This document shows, piece by piece, positions 36,442 through 45,791 of a stretch of DNA of 64,000 nucleotides (its first letter is position 1; the number at the start of each line of letters is the position of its first letter). This DNA comes from Mollicutes bacterium. GTDB lineage: Bacteria; Bacillota_I; Bacilli_A; RF39; UBA660. The notes under the pieces are model-generated. The model was given only the letters and a program-made list of their open reading frames with translations. It was not told the origin of the DNA and did no database searches. The stretch lies in assembly GCA_004552445.1 (NCBI GenBank), contig SFOJ01000004.1, forward strand, positions 32,756-96,755, read 5' to 3'. Made by a program: the position numbers and the translations under genes.

Positions 36442-37326
36442 TTATTTGTTTATAAAATCAATAAATTCTTTTTTTCTTATACTTTCAATTTCCATTTTAT
36501 ATGGTGCATAAGCATCGCTTTGATTTCTATTAATATATGGTGTTTCTAAAATAAATGGTATTCCTTCTAATCTTTTATTATAAACTATGTTTAATAAATT
36601 ATTAAATCCAATTGTTCCATAACCTATATTAGCATGTCTATCCTTATGACTATTAAATTGATTCATACTATCATTTATATGAAAACATTTTATTTTATCT
36701 ATTCCAATTTTTGAATCAAATTCATCTAAAAAATCATCAATCTTTGATATATCAACTCCAGCATCGTTCATATGACATGAATCTAAACATACTCCTATTC
36801 TATCTTTATCATCAATTTTATCAATTATTGCTTTTAATTCATCTATTGATGTACCAACTTCAGTACCTTTTCCTGACATAAATTCTAAAAGAATCATTGT
36901 ATTTGTTGTACTTTTATATATTAAATTTATACCATGAGCAATGTTTTCTATTGCCTCTTCTTTAGAACATGTAGTCGCACTTCCAGGATGTAATACTATT
37001 TTATCTAATCCAAGCATTTTGCATCTATCTAATTCTTTTATAAAAAAATCTATATAAAAATCATATTTTGTTTTATCACTTCTATTAGCTAAATTAACTA
37101 TATAAGGAGCATGAACTATAACATTTTTTGCATTTATATTATTTTCTAACATTAATTTATGTCCTTCATAAGTTAATTCATCATTTATATCACTTCTCAT
37201 AGTACTTTGAGCTCCACCTGTGTAAATCATAAATGTATTTGCATTATAGCTTATTGCTTCTTCTACACTACCTAAAAGCTGTTTTTTATTATTAAAACTA
37301 ACATGACTTCCGATTATTAAATTCAT
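36442..37326 (-). CDS. nfo: endonuclease IV (deoxyribonuclease IV)
   Basis: A 294-residue AP endonuclease with TIM barrel and trinuclear zinc site: IGSHVSF, VVHAPYIVNLAN, IVLHPGSATT, LLEFMSGKGTEVGTS, GVCLDSCHMNDAG, CFHINDSMNQFNSHKDRHANIGYG and FILETPY. Acts in base excision repair. ATG 37326 follows AAGGTG by 6 bases; the in-frame GTG nine bases earlier overlaps that site and is rejected. Confidence 0.96.
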   Translation of the reverse strand: MNLIIGSHVSFNNKKQLLGSVEEAISYNANTFMIYTGGAQSTMRSDINDELTYEGHKLMLENNINAKNVIVHAPYIVNLANRSDKTKYDFYIDFFIKELDRCKMLGLDKIVLHPGSATTCSKEEAIENIAHGINLIYKSTTNTMILLEFMSGKGTEVGTSIDELKAIIDKIDDKDRIGVCLDSCHMNDAGVDISKIDDFLDEFDSKIGIDKIKCFHINDSMNQFNSHKDRHANIGYGTIGFNNLLNIVYNKRLEGIPFILETPYINRNQSDAYAPYKMEIESIRKKEFIDFINK

Positions 37327-37364
37327 ACTTATCACCTTAATAAATTATATAATATTTTGACCAT

Positions 37365-37389
37365 AAAAAAAAGACTTTAATAAGTCTTA
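37365..37389 (-). terminator. intrinsic terminator after prepilin gene
   Basis: AAGACTT/AAGTCTT hairpin followed by eight U on the minus strand. Confidence 0.82.
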
Positions 37390-37857
37390 ATTTGAACTTT
37401 TAACAGCACCAGTAATTTTAGCACTATTATCAGTTGCATCTAATACTAAAGTGAATTTATCAGAAGTTTCGTCTGCTTTATATGTATCTCCTAATTGTTC
37501 GATATTGATTTCAGCAGCTGTTGCTTCAACTTTATAAGTTCCATTAGTAGCTAATAACTTAGTACATTTTCCATTAGCATCGAATACAATGTAATATTGC
37601 ATATTTTTATTACCAGTCATTTCAATAGTTTTAGAACCAGTAACGCCTGATAAACTAGTATAAGTTACTGCGTTTCCTGAATTTAATAAGAAATTTTGCT
37701 CTCCTGCTTTATAGTAATCTCTTACTTCAGTAATAAATGTATTTTTTCTAGCTTCATTGTACATAGATAATACGTTTGGAAGTGCAATAATTACTAAGAT
37801 AGCTAAAATAGCAATAACTGCTAATAACTCTACTAATGTAAATCCTTTCTTCTTCAT
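37387..37857 (-). CDS. type IV prepilin-like protein
   Basis: About 156 residues. The N-terminus MKKKGFTLVELLAVIAILAI is a class III signal peptide: Gly before the cleavage point, Phe+1, Glu+5, then a hydrophobic helix. The rest is a beta-rich globular head with one Cys (GKCTKLL). It resembles ComGC/PilA-type (pseudo)pilins. No other com or pil gene is adjacent, so it would rely on a secretion system elsewhere. An in-frame GTG at 37869 is a possible alternative start; AAAGGA lies 2 and 14 bases before the two. The promoter upstream is strong. Confidence 0.88.
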   Translation of the reverse strand: MKKKGFTLVELLAVIAILAILVIIALPNVLSMYNEARKNTFITEVRDYYKAGEQNFLLNSGNAVTYTSLSGVTGSKTIEMTGNKNMQYYIVFDANGKCTKLLATNGTYKVEATAAEINIEQLGDTYKADETSDKFTLVLDATDNSAKITGAVKSSN

Positions 37858-37912
37858 TTTACTAATCACAATCCTTTCTTTATTGAGATAGTTTCTCTAT
37901 CTTTATGTTTTA

Positions 37913-37942
37913 ATTATAGCATCAAATAAAAATATATGTCAA
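37913..37942 (-). promoter_or_regulatory. strong promoter of prepilin gene
   Basis: Minus strand -35 TTGACA (37937-37942), 18-base spacer, -10 TATAAT (37913-37918). The leader holds a small AGATAG/CTATCT hairpin. Confidence 0.78.
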
Positions 37943-37971
37943 CGATATATTACATAAATTATACACATTTA

Positions 37972-38193
37972 TTATTTTGATGCATCAAGTATCTTTGTGA
38001 TTAAATCTACACTATCAACGAAATTATCTATTTTGTCGATGGTTCTTAATTTATACTTTATTTTCATACTTTTAATAAATTCATTATACTTAGTTGGATT
38101 TCTATTTAATGTTTTATACCATATTGAATTTTGTCTTAAATATTTTAGATATTTTGGATCCTGTTTTAATTTTTCAAGTATTTCTCTATTCAT
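37972..38193 (-). CDS. ylbE: YlbE-like protein
   Basis: A 73-residue protein (MNREILEKLKQDPKYLKYLRQNSIWYKTLNRNP in part) matching YlbE: short, basic, with the conserved W-Y-x-x-L-x-R-N-P. GGAGATAAAG decides ATG 38193. It overlaps the end of the YlbD-like gene by 8 bp, the same pair as in Bacillus. Function unknown. Confidence 0.78.
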   Translation of the reverse strand: MNREILEKLKQDPKYLKYLRQNSIWYKTLNRNPTKYNEFIKSMKIKYKLRTIDKIDNFVDSVDLITKILDASK

Positions 38194-38539
38194 CTTTATC
38201 TCCATATAAGTTATCTATTTTTGATTCCTTTGGAGTGCTTGTTTCTTCTTTCTTTGTTTCTTTAGTTAATTCTTCTACTAATGATACAGCTTTTTGTATT
38301 GAATTAATATTTTCTTCTAACGAGGCTATATCAATGCTTTTTATAGTGTTTAAGAGGCCTTTTATACTGAACGTATCTTTATGTGATGAGTTCAAGTATT
38401 TATTCCATATGCTTTCATTTTCACCGTATATATCATATAACTCATATAATGATTGCCATGTTGTATTATTATTTCTAACCATATCTATAAAGTCAGGGTG
38501 AGAAGCTATAAATTTTTTAAAATTATCTAATTTTGTCAT
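38186..38539 (-). CDS. ylbD: YlbD-like protein (putative spore coat protein)
   Basis: A 117-residue protein starting LDNFKKFIASHPDFIDMVR and NTTWQSLYELYDIYGE, the YlbD pattern (coat protein family in Bacillus). Middle part helical, tail rich in Lys/Glu/Ser. It is paired with ylbE. Together with cotYZ and spoIVF genes elsewhere in the window it supports a spore-forming host. It has a short TTGAATATAAT-type upstream region and no strong ribosome site. Confidence 0.78.
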   Translation of the reverse strand: MTKLDNFKKFIASHPDFIDMVRNNNTTWQSLYELYDIYGENESIWNKYLNSSHKDTFSIKGLLNTIKSIDIASLEENINSIQKAVSLVEELTKETKKEETSTPKESKIDNLYGDKDE

Positions 38540-38547
38540 ATTAAATT

Positions 38548-38580
38548 ATATTAAAAAAGATATACATAATGCATATCTAT
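38548..38580 (-). terminator. intrinsic terminator after ftsQ
   Basis: AGATATGCATTATGTATATCT hairpin followed by six U on the minus strand. Confidence 0.78.
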
Positions 38581-39251
38581 TTCTTTATTTCAAAGTAATT
38601 ACCACTATCTAAATATAATATTCCTTTTTTATTATCTAGTTTAGTAACTATTTCTAAATACTTATTTAGTAGGTTTGTTCTTTTTGATGTAATATATACT
38701 TCATTACCATCATTCATATATAATAGGAATCTTTCACTATCGTATGAAGTTTTATTATATTCTATTTCACTTATCATATTTATTATATTTGAATCTATGT
38801 CTTTAAATTTATTTACAAATTTCTTTTCTACTTCTTCAGGAACATAATTAATTAATGTTGGTACTCCAGTAACATTATCTAAACTATAATTTTTATTATC
38901 TGAAACTTTATATTCATTATTACTTCTTATATGATATAAAATTTTTTTTTCTTTTATGGTTATTCTTAAAATAAAACCAAATTCTTTTTTTATTTCTACA
39001 TCTTCTATTAAATCTAATGTAGATAATTTATTTTTTATTTTCTTTCTACTCAAAGTAATGAACTCAGGGTAGTTTTCAATTCCGGCTTTTTCAATTATTT
39101 CTTCATCACTATAATAGTTATTATTTACTATAATTATATTTTTTATTTTTATACTAAATAAGTATTTCATCCCAAAGTAAATAATAAATATTATTAGTAT
39201 GAATAATATAAATTTACCAAAATTAAATTTTCTTCTTACCCTTTTCTTCAT
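38577..39251 (-). CDS. ftsQ: cell division protein FtsQ/DivIB
   Basis: A 224-residue bitopic divisome protein: basic start, TM helix (11-29), POTRA domain (IKNIIIVNNNYYSDEEIIEKAGI) and the beta domain with the KEKKILYHI and LPTL-like PTLINY segments. It overlaps murG by 29 bp and has AAAGGAAAAAA before its ATG. Acts outside the membrane with FtsL and FtsB, bridging division and wall synthesis. Confidence 0.93.
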   Translation of the reverse strand: MKKRVRRKFNFGKFILFILIIFIIYFGMKYLFSIKIKNIIIVNNNYYSDEEIIEKAGIENYPEFITLSRKKIKNKLSTLDLIEDVEIKKEFGFILRITIKEKKILYHIRSNNEYKVSDNKNYSLDNVTGVPTLINYVPEEVEKKFVNKFKDIDSNIINMISEIEYNKTSYDSERFLLYMNDGNEVYITSKRTNLLNKYLEIVTKLDNKKGILYLDSGNYFEIKK

Positions 39252-40329
39252 TTTTTTCCTTTAATTCTTTATATATTTCTCTCATTATTAGTGTACTTGA
39301 TGACATATCTTTTATTTCACTTAAATTTTTCTTTATTTCTTTGAATGTATTTTCTTCAAATATTTCGTTTATTGCTTCTGTTAGTGATTCTTTATTTAAA
39401 TCTTTTTCCTCTAATAGTATACTTATTTTTTTATCTACTAAGTCTAATGCATTATAGTATTGATGATTATTTGCTACATAAGGACTTGGTATTAATATTG
39501 ATGGTGTTTTAGTTGCCATTATTTCTGCAATTGTTGATGCTCCTGCTCTTGATATGATTAAATCTGCTGATTTCATAAGGCTAGGAAGATTATCAAAAAA
39601 TGGAACTATTTTTGTACTTTTTGGTACTATTAAGTTATTGCTTAGTTCAGGGTAGCTCTTTTTTCCTGTTATAAATAGGATTTCAGTATCTTCTCTTTCA
39701 TATGTCCTTAGGAAATCTAAAAGTTTTTCATTTACTGAAGTACTACCAAGTGATCCCATAACTATTATTATTAATTTTTTATCTTTAGTAAATCCTAAGT
39801 CTGTTTTATCATATTTTTTAGTTTCAATTGCTCTTTGACTAACTGGATTTCCTGTATAAATTATATTTTTACACTTTAATTTTCTTGTTCCATCCTTAAA
39901 TGATACGAATACTGCATCAACTTTTTTTGATAGGAATATATTTGTTTTTCCTGGAAGCATATTTTGCTCATGTAAGAATACTTTCACTCCCTTTTTTCTA
40001 GCAGCTAAGCAAACTGGAAGAGTTACATATCCACCGAATGCTATTACAGCATCAGGTTTAAATTCTTCCATTATTTTTAAACATTTCTTGTAAGAGTTTC
40101 TTATACATTTTATATTTTTAAAATTCTTAACTACATTTGTTTTTGAAAGTCCATATATTTCTAAACTTTCATATGGAATACCCATACTTGGAATTAATTC
40201 ATTTTCCATCCTATCTTTTGTACCTATGTACAAATATTCATTTTTCTTATCCTTCTTTATTTCTTCCAAAACTGATAATGCAGGATATATATGTCCTCCT
40301 GTTCCACCAGCTGTTAAAATAAATTTCAT
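39223..40329 (-). CDS. murG: UDP-GlcNAc:lipid II N-acetylglucosaminyltransferase
   Basis: A 368-residue GT-B enzyme making lipid II. N-terminal GGTGGHIYPALSV (donor/acceptor loop), second Gly loop IVMGSLGSTSVN, and UDP-binding SRAGASTIAEIMATKTPSILIPSPYVANNHQ in part (the Glu of AEI contacts ribose). It is longer than average at the C-terminus by a few Lys/Glu residues shared with the ftsQ overlap. Peripheral membrane enzyme of peptidoglycan synthesis. Confidence 0.97.
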   Translation of the reverse strand: MKFILTAGGTGGHIYPALSVLEEIKKDKKNEYLYIGTKDRMENELIPSMGIPYESLEIYGLSKTNVVKNFKNIKCIRNSYKKCLKIMEEFKPDAVIAFGGYVTLPVCLAARKKGVKVFLHEQNMLPGKTNIFLSKKVDAVFVSFKDGTRKLKCKNIIYTGNPVSQRAIETKKYDKTDLGFTKDKKLIIIVMGSLGSTSVNEKLLDFLRTYEREDTEILFITGKKSYPELSNNLIVPKSTKIVPFFDNLPSLMKSADLIISRAGASTIAEIMATKTPSILIPSPYVANNHQYYNALDLVDKKISILLEEKDLNKESLTEAINEIFEENTFKEIKKNLSEIKDMSSSTLIMREIYKELKEKNEEKGKKKI

Positions 40330-40363
40330 AAGTTACACCTCACAATTTATATATTATATACTA

Positions 40364-41203
40364 TTATTCACTTTTTTGCATTAATTTAATCATTGTCTGT
40401 CTTAGAAGTTTATTTGCATCTTCTAGTTCCATACCACTAACATCTAATGGCTTACCTATTCTTGTTATTAGTTGATTTTTTTCTCCATTATATAATCCTG
40501 TTGTTGCAAATGGAATTATAAGAGCATTTTCTTTCTTAGCAAGTGATACTGCTCCAAATTTAAATGGTAGTAGTAATGACTCATTGTACTCTTCCTCTTT
40601 TATTATTTTTTTCTTAAGTAATTTCAATAAGGCATTATCTGCATCTAATACAAATTCTTTAAGTTCATCTTTTGTTATTTTGTTTTGATTTTTTAATTCT
40701 ATAAGTAAATTTACTTGTGTTGTTCTTATAGATTTATATTTTATCTTTTCTATTATTTCTTCTTTTGGTATATTTAGTATTTTAACTAATTTTTCCAATT
40801 CTTCATCTTTGCTTGTTACTTCATTTCTAGTTCCCTCTGGAAAAATTCCAATACAACCTTTGCTGTGAAGAATAGCTCTTGCTTCACTTTTTGCATTTTC
40901 ATCATGAATACTTCTATCTACGGGTATGCATCCTGCTGCTCTATAAAACCATGCTGATTTTCCTTTAAAATATTCATCTTTTGAAAGCATATGAATTACT
41001 CTTTTTGTCTCTAACATTACATTGTATTGATCATCTTTATGTCTATGGTTTCCACAAAAAACTAATGGACCTGTTTTTGGAATGTTTTCTCCGCCTATTA
41101 CGACCGGATGATATTTTCTTTTATAATTCCATGATACTATTGGTCTCATTAATTTATATCCTATTTCATGTCTGCATTCATTTGTTGCTTTAATCTCTTT
41201 CAT
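40364..41203 (-). CDS. PlsC-type acyltransferase with an internal insertion
   Basis: About 279 residues. 1-acylglycerol-3-phosphate acyltransferase motifs: NHRHKDD (HX4D, catalytic), CIPVDRSIHD, FPEGTRN and LLPFKFGAVSLAKK. Compared with the paralogue at 42919-43530, about 75 extra helical residues (rich in Lys, Glu, Ile) are inserted between FPEGTRN and LLPFKFGA. The remainder is colinear and similar. Five in-frame ATGs crowd the start; GAGG sits best before the ATG at 41203. It ends the plsC-ligase-plsC operon. Confidence 0.86.
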   Translation of the reverse strand: MKEIKATNECRHEIGYKLMRPIVSWNYKRKYHPVVIGGENIPKTGPLVFCGNHRHKDDQYNVMLETKRVIHMLSKDEYFKGKSAWFYRAAGCIPVDRSIHDENAKSEARAILHSKGCIGIFPEGTRNEVTSKDEELEKLVKILNIPKEEIIEKIKYKSIRTTQVNLLIELKNQNKITKDELKEFVLDADNALLKLLKKKIIKEEEYNESLLLPFKFGAVSLAKKENALIIPFATTGLYNGEKNQLITRIGKPLDVSGMELEDANKLLRQTMIKLMQKSE

Positions 41204-42935
41204 CTTCATCATCCTCATTTTTTGAACTAATTAGTTCTCTATATGCTACTTTACCTAACTTTGTTTTAGGAAGTTCTTTTCTATATCCATATGAATATGG
41301 TAATGCATATTTAGCTATATTTTTTTCACAGTGTTCTTTTATTGATTTTTTTACTTCACTATTTAGTGTTATTCCATCTTTTAATACTATATAAGCTTTT
41401 GCAACTTCTTTTTTATATGGATGTGGTACTCCTACTACTGAACATGCTTGTACATATGGATGTTCGCAAATAATTTGCTCTATTTGACCTGGATAAATAT
41501 TATATCCACTTGATACAATCATTCTTTTTAATCTAGATTTAAAGTATACAAATCCATCCTCGTCCATTGTACCAAGATCGCCACTATGTAACCATGTAAG
41601 TCCATCTTTATGTTTTTTTAGCGTGGTTTTAGTTTCTTCTGGTTCATTAATATATTCTTTCATTAAAGTAGGTCCAGTTATACATATTTCACCAACTTCT
41701 CCGTTTTTACATTCTTTATCTGTTCCCGGTTCACATATTTTTATTAAACAATCTGGACATGGAATTCCAATACTTTCTTTTTTTGTTACTTCTAGTGGCA
41801 TCATAGTTACCCCAGCTGTACATTCTGTCATACCAAATGCTGTTCTTACATGTGTTTCACTTCCATGATCATATAAGAATTCATCTATTTTTTCATTAAG
41901 AGATCCAGTAAGTGAATCTCCTCCACAAATAATACATTTTATGAATGATAAATCTTCATCTACAAGTTTTTTACTTAATGTAAGTCCTTCTAATACACTT
42001 GGCACACAAGCTAAAATATTTGGCTTATATTTAAGTAATGTTTCATCAAATTTCTTTGGATTTACGCTCGGAAGTATAATTGCTGTTCCACCTGATACCA
42101 TACACGCATGAAATGTGCATCCAAGACCAAAACCGTGGAATATAGGCATTATAGCGAGAATACTTATTCCATCACCTAAGCATTTATTAATTTCAAGTTC
42201 ACTTAAAACTAATGAATTGAAGTTTTTATTAGTAAGCACTATTCCCTTTGGTTTTCCTGTTGTCCCTCCACTATGAAGAATAACTGCAGTATCATTACCT
42301 TTTCCAATATCTACTACTTCCTCTTTTTCATATTTACTTCTTTCAATAAATCTATAATATGGAATTACATCGTTTCCACTTGGTTTCAAAGCTTTTCTTC
42401 CAGTAGTAAGTTTATATCCAATTTTTGTTATTGTATCCATTGATTCACATATTGGTAAATAAACTATTTTCTTTAAATTTAATTCATCTTTAATATTTTT
42501 TAATTTACTAAATGCTATATCAGCAACTATTGCATAAGTTGACTTTGTTAGATTAATATCATATTTGATTTCTTCTTCACTAGATAATGGATGAATCATA
42601 TTACATATAGCACCTAGTTTATTTAATGCATAAAAGCATGTTATTGCTTCTGGAGTATTTGGCATTATGATACTTACAACATCTTTCTTTACTACTCCTA
42701 ATCTTACGAATGCTTTTGCTGTTTCATCTATATTTTTTATATATGTTTTATATGTTACCTTATTTCCAAAATATGTATAAGCGATGTTTCCTGGATATTT
42801 ATCTGCACATCTTCTTACTAATTCATACATTGAAACATCAGGATAATCTATGTGAGTTCTTACATCTTTATAATATTTAAACCAAGGTTGTTCATAATTC
42901 TTATTTGTTTCTTTTTTACTATTTTCTTTTTTCAT
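41190..42935 (-). CDS. long-chain acyl-CoA synthetase (AMP-forming)
   Basis: A 581-residue ANL-superfamily ligase. Phosphate loop HSGGTTGKPKGIVLT, A5 motif AFGMTECTAG, GEICITGPTLMKEY, SGDLGTMDEDGFVYF and SGYNIYPGQIEQI, and the C-terminal catalytic Lys in PKTKLGKVAYRE. It activates a fatty acid, the exact length not predictable. It lies between two PlsC genes and overlaps both (17 and about 14-29 bp), so the operon looks like a fatty-acid activation and phospholipid acylation unit. Confidence 0.92.
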   Translation of the reverse strand: MKKENSKKETNKNYEQPWFKYYKDVRTHIDYPDVSMYELVRRCADKYPGNIAYTYFGNKVTYKTYIKNIDETAKAFVRLGVVKKDVVSIIMPNTPEAITCFYALNKLGAICNMIHPLSSEEEIKYDINLTKSTYAIVADIAFSKLKNIKDELNLKKIVYLPICESMDTITKIGYKLTTGRKALKPSGNDVIPYYRFIERSKYEKEEVVDIGKGNDTAVILHSGGTTGKPKGIVLTNKNFNSLVLSELEINKCLGDGISILAIMPIFHGFGLGCTFHACMVSGGTAIILPSVNPKKFDETLLKYKPNILACVPSVLEGLTLSKKLVDEDLSFIKCIICGGDSLTGSLNEKIDEFLYDHGSETHVRTAFGMTECTAGVTMMPLEVTKKESIGIPCPDCLIKICEPGTDKECKNGEVGEICITGPTLMKEYINEPEETKTTLKKHKDGLTWLHSGDLGTMDEDGFVYFKSRLKRMIVSSGYNIYPGQIEQIICEHPYVQACSVVGVPHPYKKEVAKAYIVLKDGITLNSEVKKSIKEHCEKNIAKYALPYSYGYRKELPKTKLGKVAYRELISSKNEDDEDERD

Positions 42936-43530
42936 ACTCTTGGTCTCCTTTTTTCATTAATTTATATACTTTATCTCTTAGAATTTGATTCTCTTTTTCT
43001 AAATCTCCTGTAACTTTATATGGTTTACCATAAGTTATTTTTATGCTTTTTCTAAATAGTTTGTATTTTCCATTAATTGCGAATGGTACTAGGTATGCTC
43101 CTGTTTTTTTAGCAAAAGATACAGCTCCAAATTTAAATGGAAGTAGATATTCTTCATGGTTAGTACCTTTTGTTTTATTTACTGTTCCTTCTGGAAATAA
43201 TCCTATGGCTTCTCCTTTTTCAAGATATTCTATCGCTTCACTCTTGCACTCTTCATCATGAATACTTCTATCTACTGGAATACATGCCATACTTCTAAAA
43301 AACCAATTTTTTATTTTTGTGTTGAATAATTCTTTTTTAGCTATCATATGTACAACTCTATTAGGACTTCCAACCATCATTGCTGCATCTAAATTGCTAG
43401 TATGATTTCCTGCTAAAATAACTGCACCTTCTTTTGGTATGTTGTCTACTCCATAATATCTTGGAAAGAATAATAATTTATATATTGGTCTTCCTATAGT
43501 CTTTATTGTTTTATATATTATATATTTCAT
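42919..43530 (-). CDS. plsC: 1-acyl-sn-glycerol-3-phosphate acyltransferase
   Basis: A 203-residue PlsC: NHTSNLD (HX4D), FPEGTVNKTKGTNHEEY, and LLPFKFGAVSFAKKTGA, with an N-terminal membrane-interacting segment (YKLLFFPRYYG). It acylates lysophosphatidate with acyl-CoA or acyl-ACP. First gene of the three-gene lipid operon, with a short paralogue organisation lacking the insertion seen in the second PlsC. Confidence 0.93.
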   Translation of the reverse strand: MKYIIYKTIKTIGRPIYKLLFFPRYYGVDNIPKEGAVILAGNHTSNLDAAMMVGSPNRVVHMIAKKELFNTKIKNWFFRSMACIPVDRSIHDEECKSEAIEYLEKGEAIGLFPEGTVNKTKGTNHEEYLLPFKFGAVSFAKKTGAYLVPFAINGKYKLFRKSIKITYGKPYKVTGDLEKENQILRDKVYKLMKKGDQEYEKRK

Positions 43531-43563
43531 TTATCATGTCTCCTATATTAGTATATCATAATT

Positions 43564-44409
43564 CTATTCGTTTTTCATTAAATTTATAATCACTACTTCT
43601 CCTCTATTAAGTACTCTTATAGGTATCATATAGCCATAACCAAGTCCTCGTGAAATAACAATGTTTGTGTTCCCTATTTTATTAATTCCTTTATAGTACT
43701 TTGGAAAGAAAGTAAAATCAGGTGATAATAGTCCACCAATAAATGGAATATTTATTATACCACCATGCATATGGCCACTTAATACAACATCAAAACCATA
43801 TTCATTATATAAATTGTATAATAATGGATCATGTGATATAAGTAAATTAAATTTATTTTTATCTATTTTGCCTATTTTTTCTTCTATATATCGTGAGTCT
43901 ATTTTTTCTTTAGTACTTGCTAAATAATATTTAACTTGATGACTAAAACCATAGATGGTAAAGTTATCATCTAATTCTATTTTATCATTATTAAGTAAAA
44001 TAACATTTGTTTTTTCTTTTAATTTTGTTATAAATTCAGTTTGTTTTTCATTAGACATATTTTCTTCATGATTGCCAAAAACATAATATATAGTTTTATC
44101 TTTTATTTTTTCGCAAAGATTAAAGAAATTATCAAACCCATCTACTTTTTCATTAATCATATCACCACTCATAACTATAAGGTTTGGATTTTCTTCATTC
44201 ACTATTCTTAATAATTTTTTTGTTATATCTCTATTATGTAAGTCTGTTAAAAGCATTATTTTGTAATTATTATATTTTTGATTTATTTTATTGCTTTTTA
44301 TTTCATAGTGACTTATATCAATATTAATATAACTGTCAAGTATTATTAGTACTGTACATATTATTAAAATGCTTAAAATTATTAATATATATTTTAATTT
44401 CTTTTTCAT
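43564..44409 (-). CDS. metallophosphoesterase (YaeI-like), membrane anchored
   Basis: A 281-residue protein: TM helix (8-26), then a complete calcineurin-type site: LLTDLHNRD, MSGDMIN, VFGNHEENM, LISHDP and LSGHMHGGIINIPFIGG. These are the motifs lost in the paralogue at 29591-30466. Probably outside the membrane, possibly acting on phospholipid headgroups or UDP-sugars; unproven. It overlaps the preceding DUF2207-like gene by 4 bp. Confidence 0.9.
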   Translation of the reverse strand: MKKKLKYILIILSILIICTVLIILDSYINIDISHYEIKSNKINQKYNNYKIMLLTDLHNRDITKKLLRIVNEENPNLIVMSGDMINEKVDGFDNFFNLCEKIKDKTIYYVFGNHEENMSNEKQTEFITKLKEKTNVILLNNDKIELDDNFTIYGFSHQVKYYLASTKEKIDSRYIEEKIGKIDKNKFNLLISHDPLLYNLYNEYGFDVVLSGHMHGGIINIPFIGGLLSPDFTFFPKYYKGINKIGNTNIVISRGLGYGYMIPIRVLNRGEVVIINLMKNE

Positions 44410-45263
44410 TTTATTTTCCTTTTAATTACTATAAATAAAATAATCAAAACTATAATTAATGGTATGTATATGTATTTATATATACTCAAGAAATTACTTT
44501 TATTTAATTTATTAATTTCTATATTTTTTATTAAATTAACCGCGTTTATATTACTTTTTTTAGAGTCATTTATAGCTATTTTAAATATATCTTTATCATA
44601 TAGTACTCTAATATTATAGCTATTACCTTTTTTTAAATTATTTATTTTAGTTAAAATTATTGAATCTTTTTCATCTTTTGAAACTTTTATTTTGTTATTT
44701 CCATGAGCATATACTTCAAATAACTTTGAATTTTCTGGTAATCTTGTGATTATAAATGCTTCTTTTATGTTTTGATTAGAATTTTTTATATATGAATAGT
44801 ATAGTTCTGCTGAGTCATTATGTTTAACAGATATACAAAGTACTAAGTATTCTAAATAATATATTTTCTTTTCTTTTGTTTTTTCAAATGTTATTTCTAT
44901 ATTAGTTTTTGTATCATTTATTTTATATTTTTTATATTCAGTTATATTTTTATTAAAGTCTTCTTTATATAAATCATTTATATCATATTCTTTTTCAAGT
45001 ATTCCAATCTTATTTATTTGAATATTTTCTGCATCATATATAATACTATTATCTTTTATAATTTCGTTTTCTATGTATTCTTTCGAATTCTTTGATTTAT
45101 ATGGAAGAGATAATGTAAATTCATTAGTAGAATCTACTTCTATTATTTCTTTAATTATTAAATTTCCAGCTATATCAACTTCTGAATCTATATATATTTT
45201 ATCTATATCTGCTTTTACCATAATTGGTATTAATAATAACAAACTAATTATTATTTTTTTCAT
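44406..45263 (-). CDS. secreted/membrane protein, DUF2207-like
   Basis: A 285-residue protein with a signal peptide (KKIIISLLLLIPIMVKA), an ectodomain beginning IDKIYIDSEVDIAGNLIIKEIIEVD, a pattern seen in DUF2207 proteins, and a C-terminal TM helix (about 263-281) with a basic cytoplasmic end. Function unknown. It is coupled to the intact metallophosphoesterase by a 4-bp overlap. Family assignment is tentative. Confidence 0.65.
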   Translation of the reverse strand: MKKIIISLLLLIPIMVKADIDKIYIDSEVDIAGNLIIKEIIEVDSTNEFTLSLPYKSKNSKEYIENEIIKDNSIIYDAENIQINKIGILEKEYDINDLYKEDFNKNITEYKKYKINDTKTNIEITFEKTKEKKIYYLEYLVLCISVKHNDSAELYYSYIKNSNQNIKEAFIITRLPENSKLFEVYAHGNNKIKVSKDEKDSIILTKINNLKKGNSYNIRVLYDKDIFKIAINDSKKSNINAVNLIKNIEINKLNKSNFLSIYKYIYIPLIIVLIILFIVIKRKIK

Positions 45264-45296
45264 ATATCACCACATAAAAATTATATCATTATGGTA

Positions 45297-45321
45297 AAAA
45301 AAAAGAAACATATGTTTCTTA
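45297..45321 (-). terminator. intrinsic terminator after yqeY
   Basis: AAGAAACATATGTTTCTT hairpin followed by eight U on the minus strand. Confidence 0.85.
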
Positions 45322-45768
45322 ATTTAATTTTTCACGAACTATTTCATTAACAAGTTTCATATCAGCTTTACCTTTAAATATTGGATTTAATGCTTTCATA
45401 ATAGCACCCATATCTTTCATACTTGTAGGTTTAATTTCTTCAAAAACTTTATCAATGTTTGTTCTAATTTCTTCTTCTGAAAGTTGTTCAGGTAAGTATG
45501 TACTTAATAGTTTAATTTCTTTTTCAAGTCCTTCTATTAAGTCTTGTCTATTACCTTTTTTGAATTCTTCAATACTTTCTTTATGAGTTTTTACTTGTTT
45601 ACTTACTACATCTATCACGATATCATCTGAAGCATGATTTCGTTCTAGTTTATTATTTACTAAATATAAATCAATCGCTGACTTAAGAAGTCTTAATGTA
45701 CTTAAGGATTCTTTGTCGTGATTTTTCATTGCTTCTTTCATATCATTAGATATTTTTTCGTATAACAT
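45319..45768 (-). CDS. yqeY: GatB/YqeY domain protein
   Basis: A 149-residue YqeY: N-terminal helical domain (AMKNHDKESLSTLRLLKSAI) and the GatB/YqeY tail (SYLPEQLSEEEI, MGAIMKALNPIFKGKADMK). In other bacteria it is thought to support tRNA or amidotransferase functions. It follows rpsU by 23 bp, the conserved rpsU-yqeY pair. Confidence 0.92.
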   Translation of the reverse strand: MLYEKISNDMKEAMKNHDKESLSTLRLLKSAIDLYLVNNKLERNHASDDIVIDVVSKQVKTHKESIEEFKKGNRQDLIEGLEKEIKLLSTYLPEQLSEEEIRTNIDKVFEEIKPTSMKDMGAIMKALNPIFKGKADMKLVNEIVREKLN

Positions 45769-45791
45769 TGTATCACTCCTTAATAATTATA

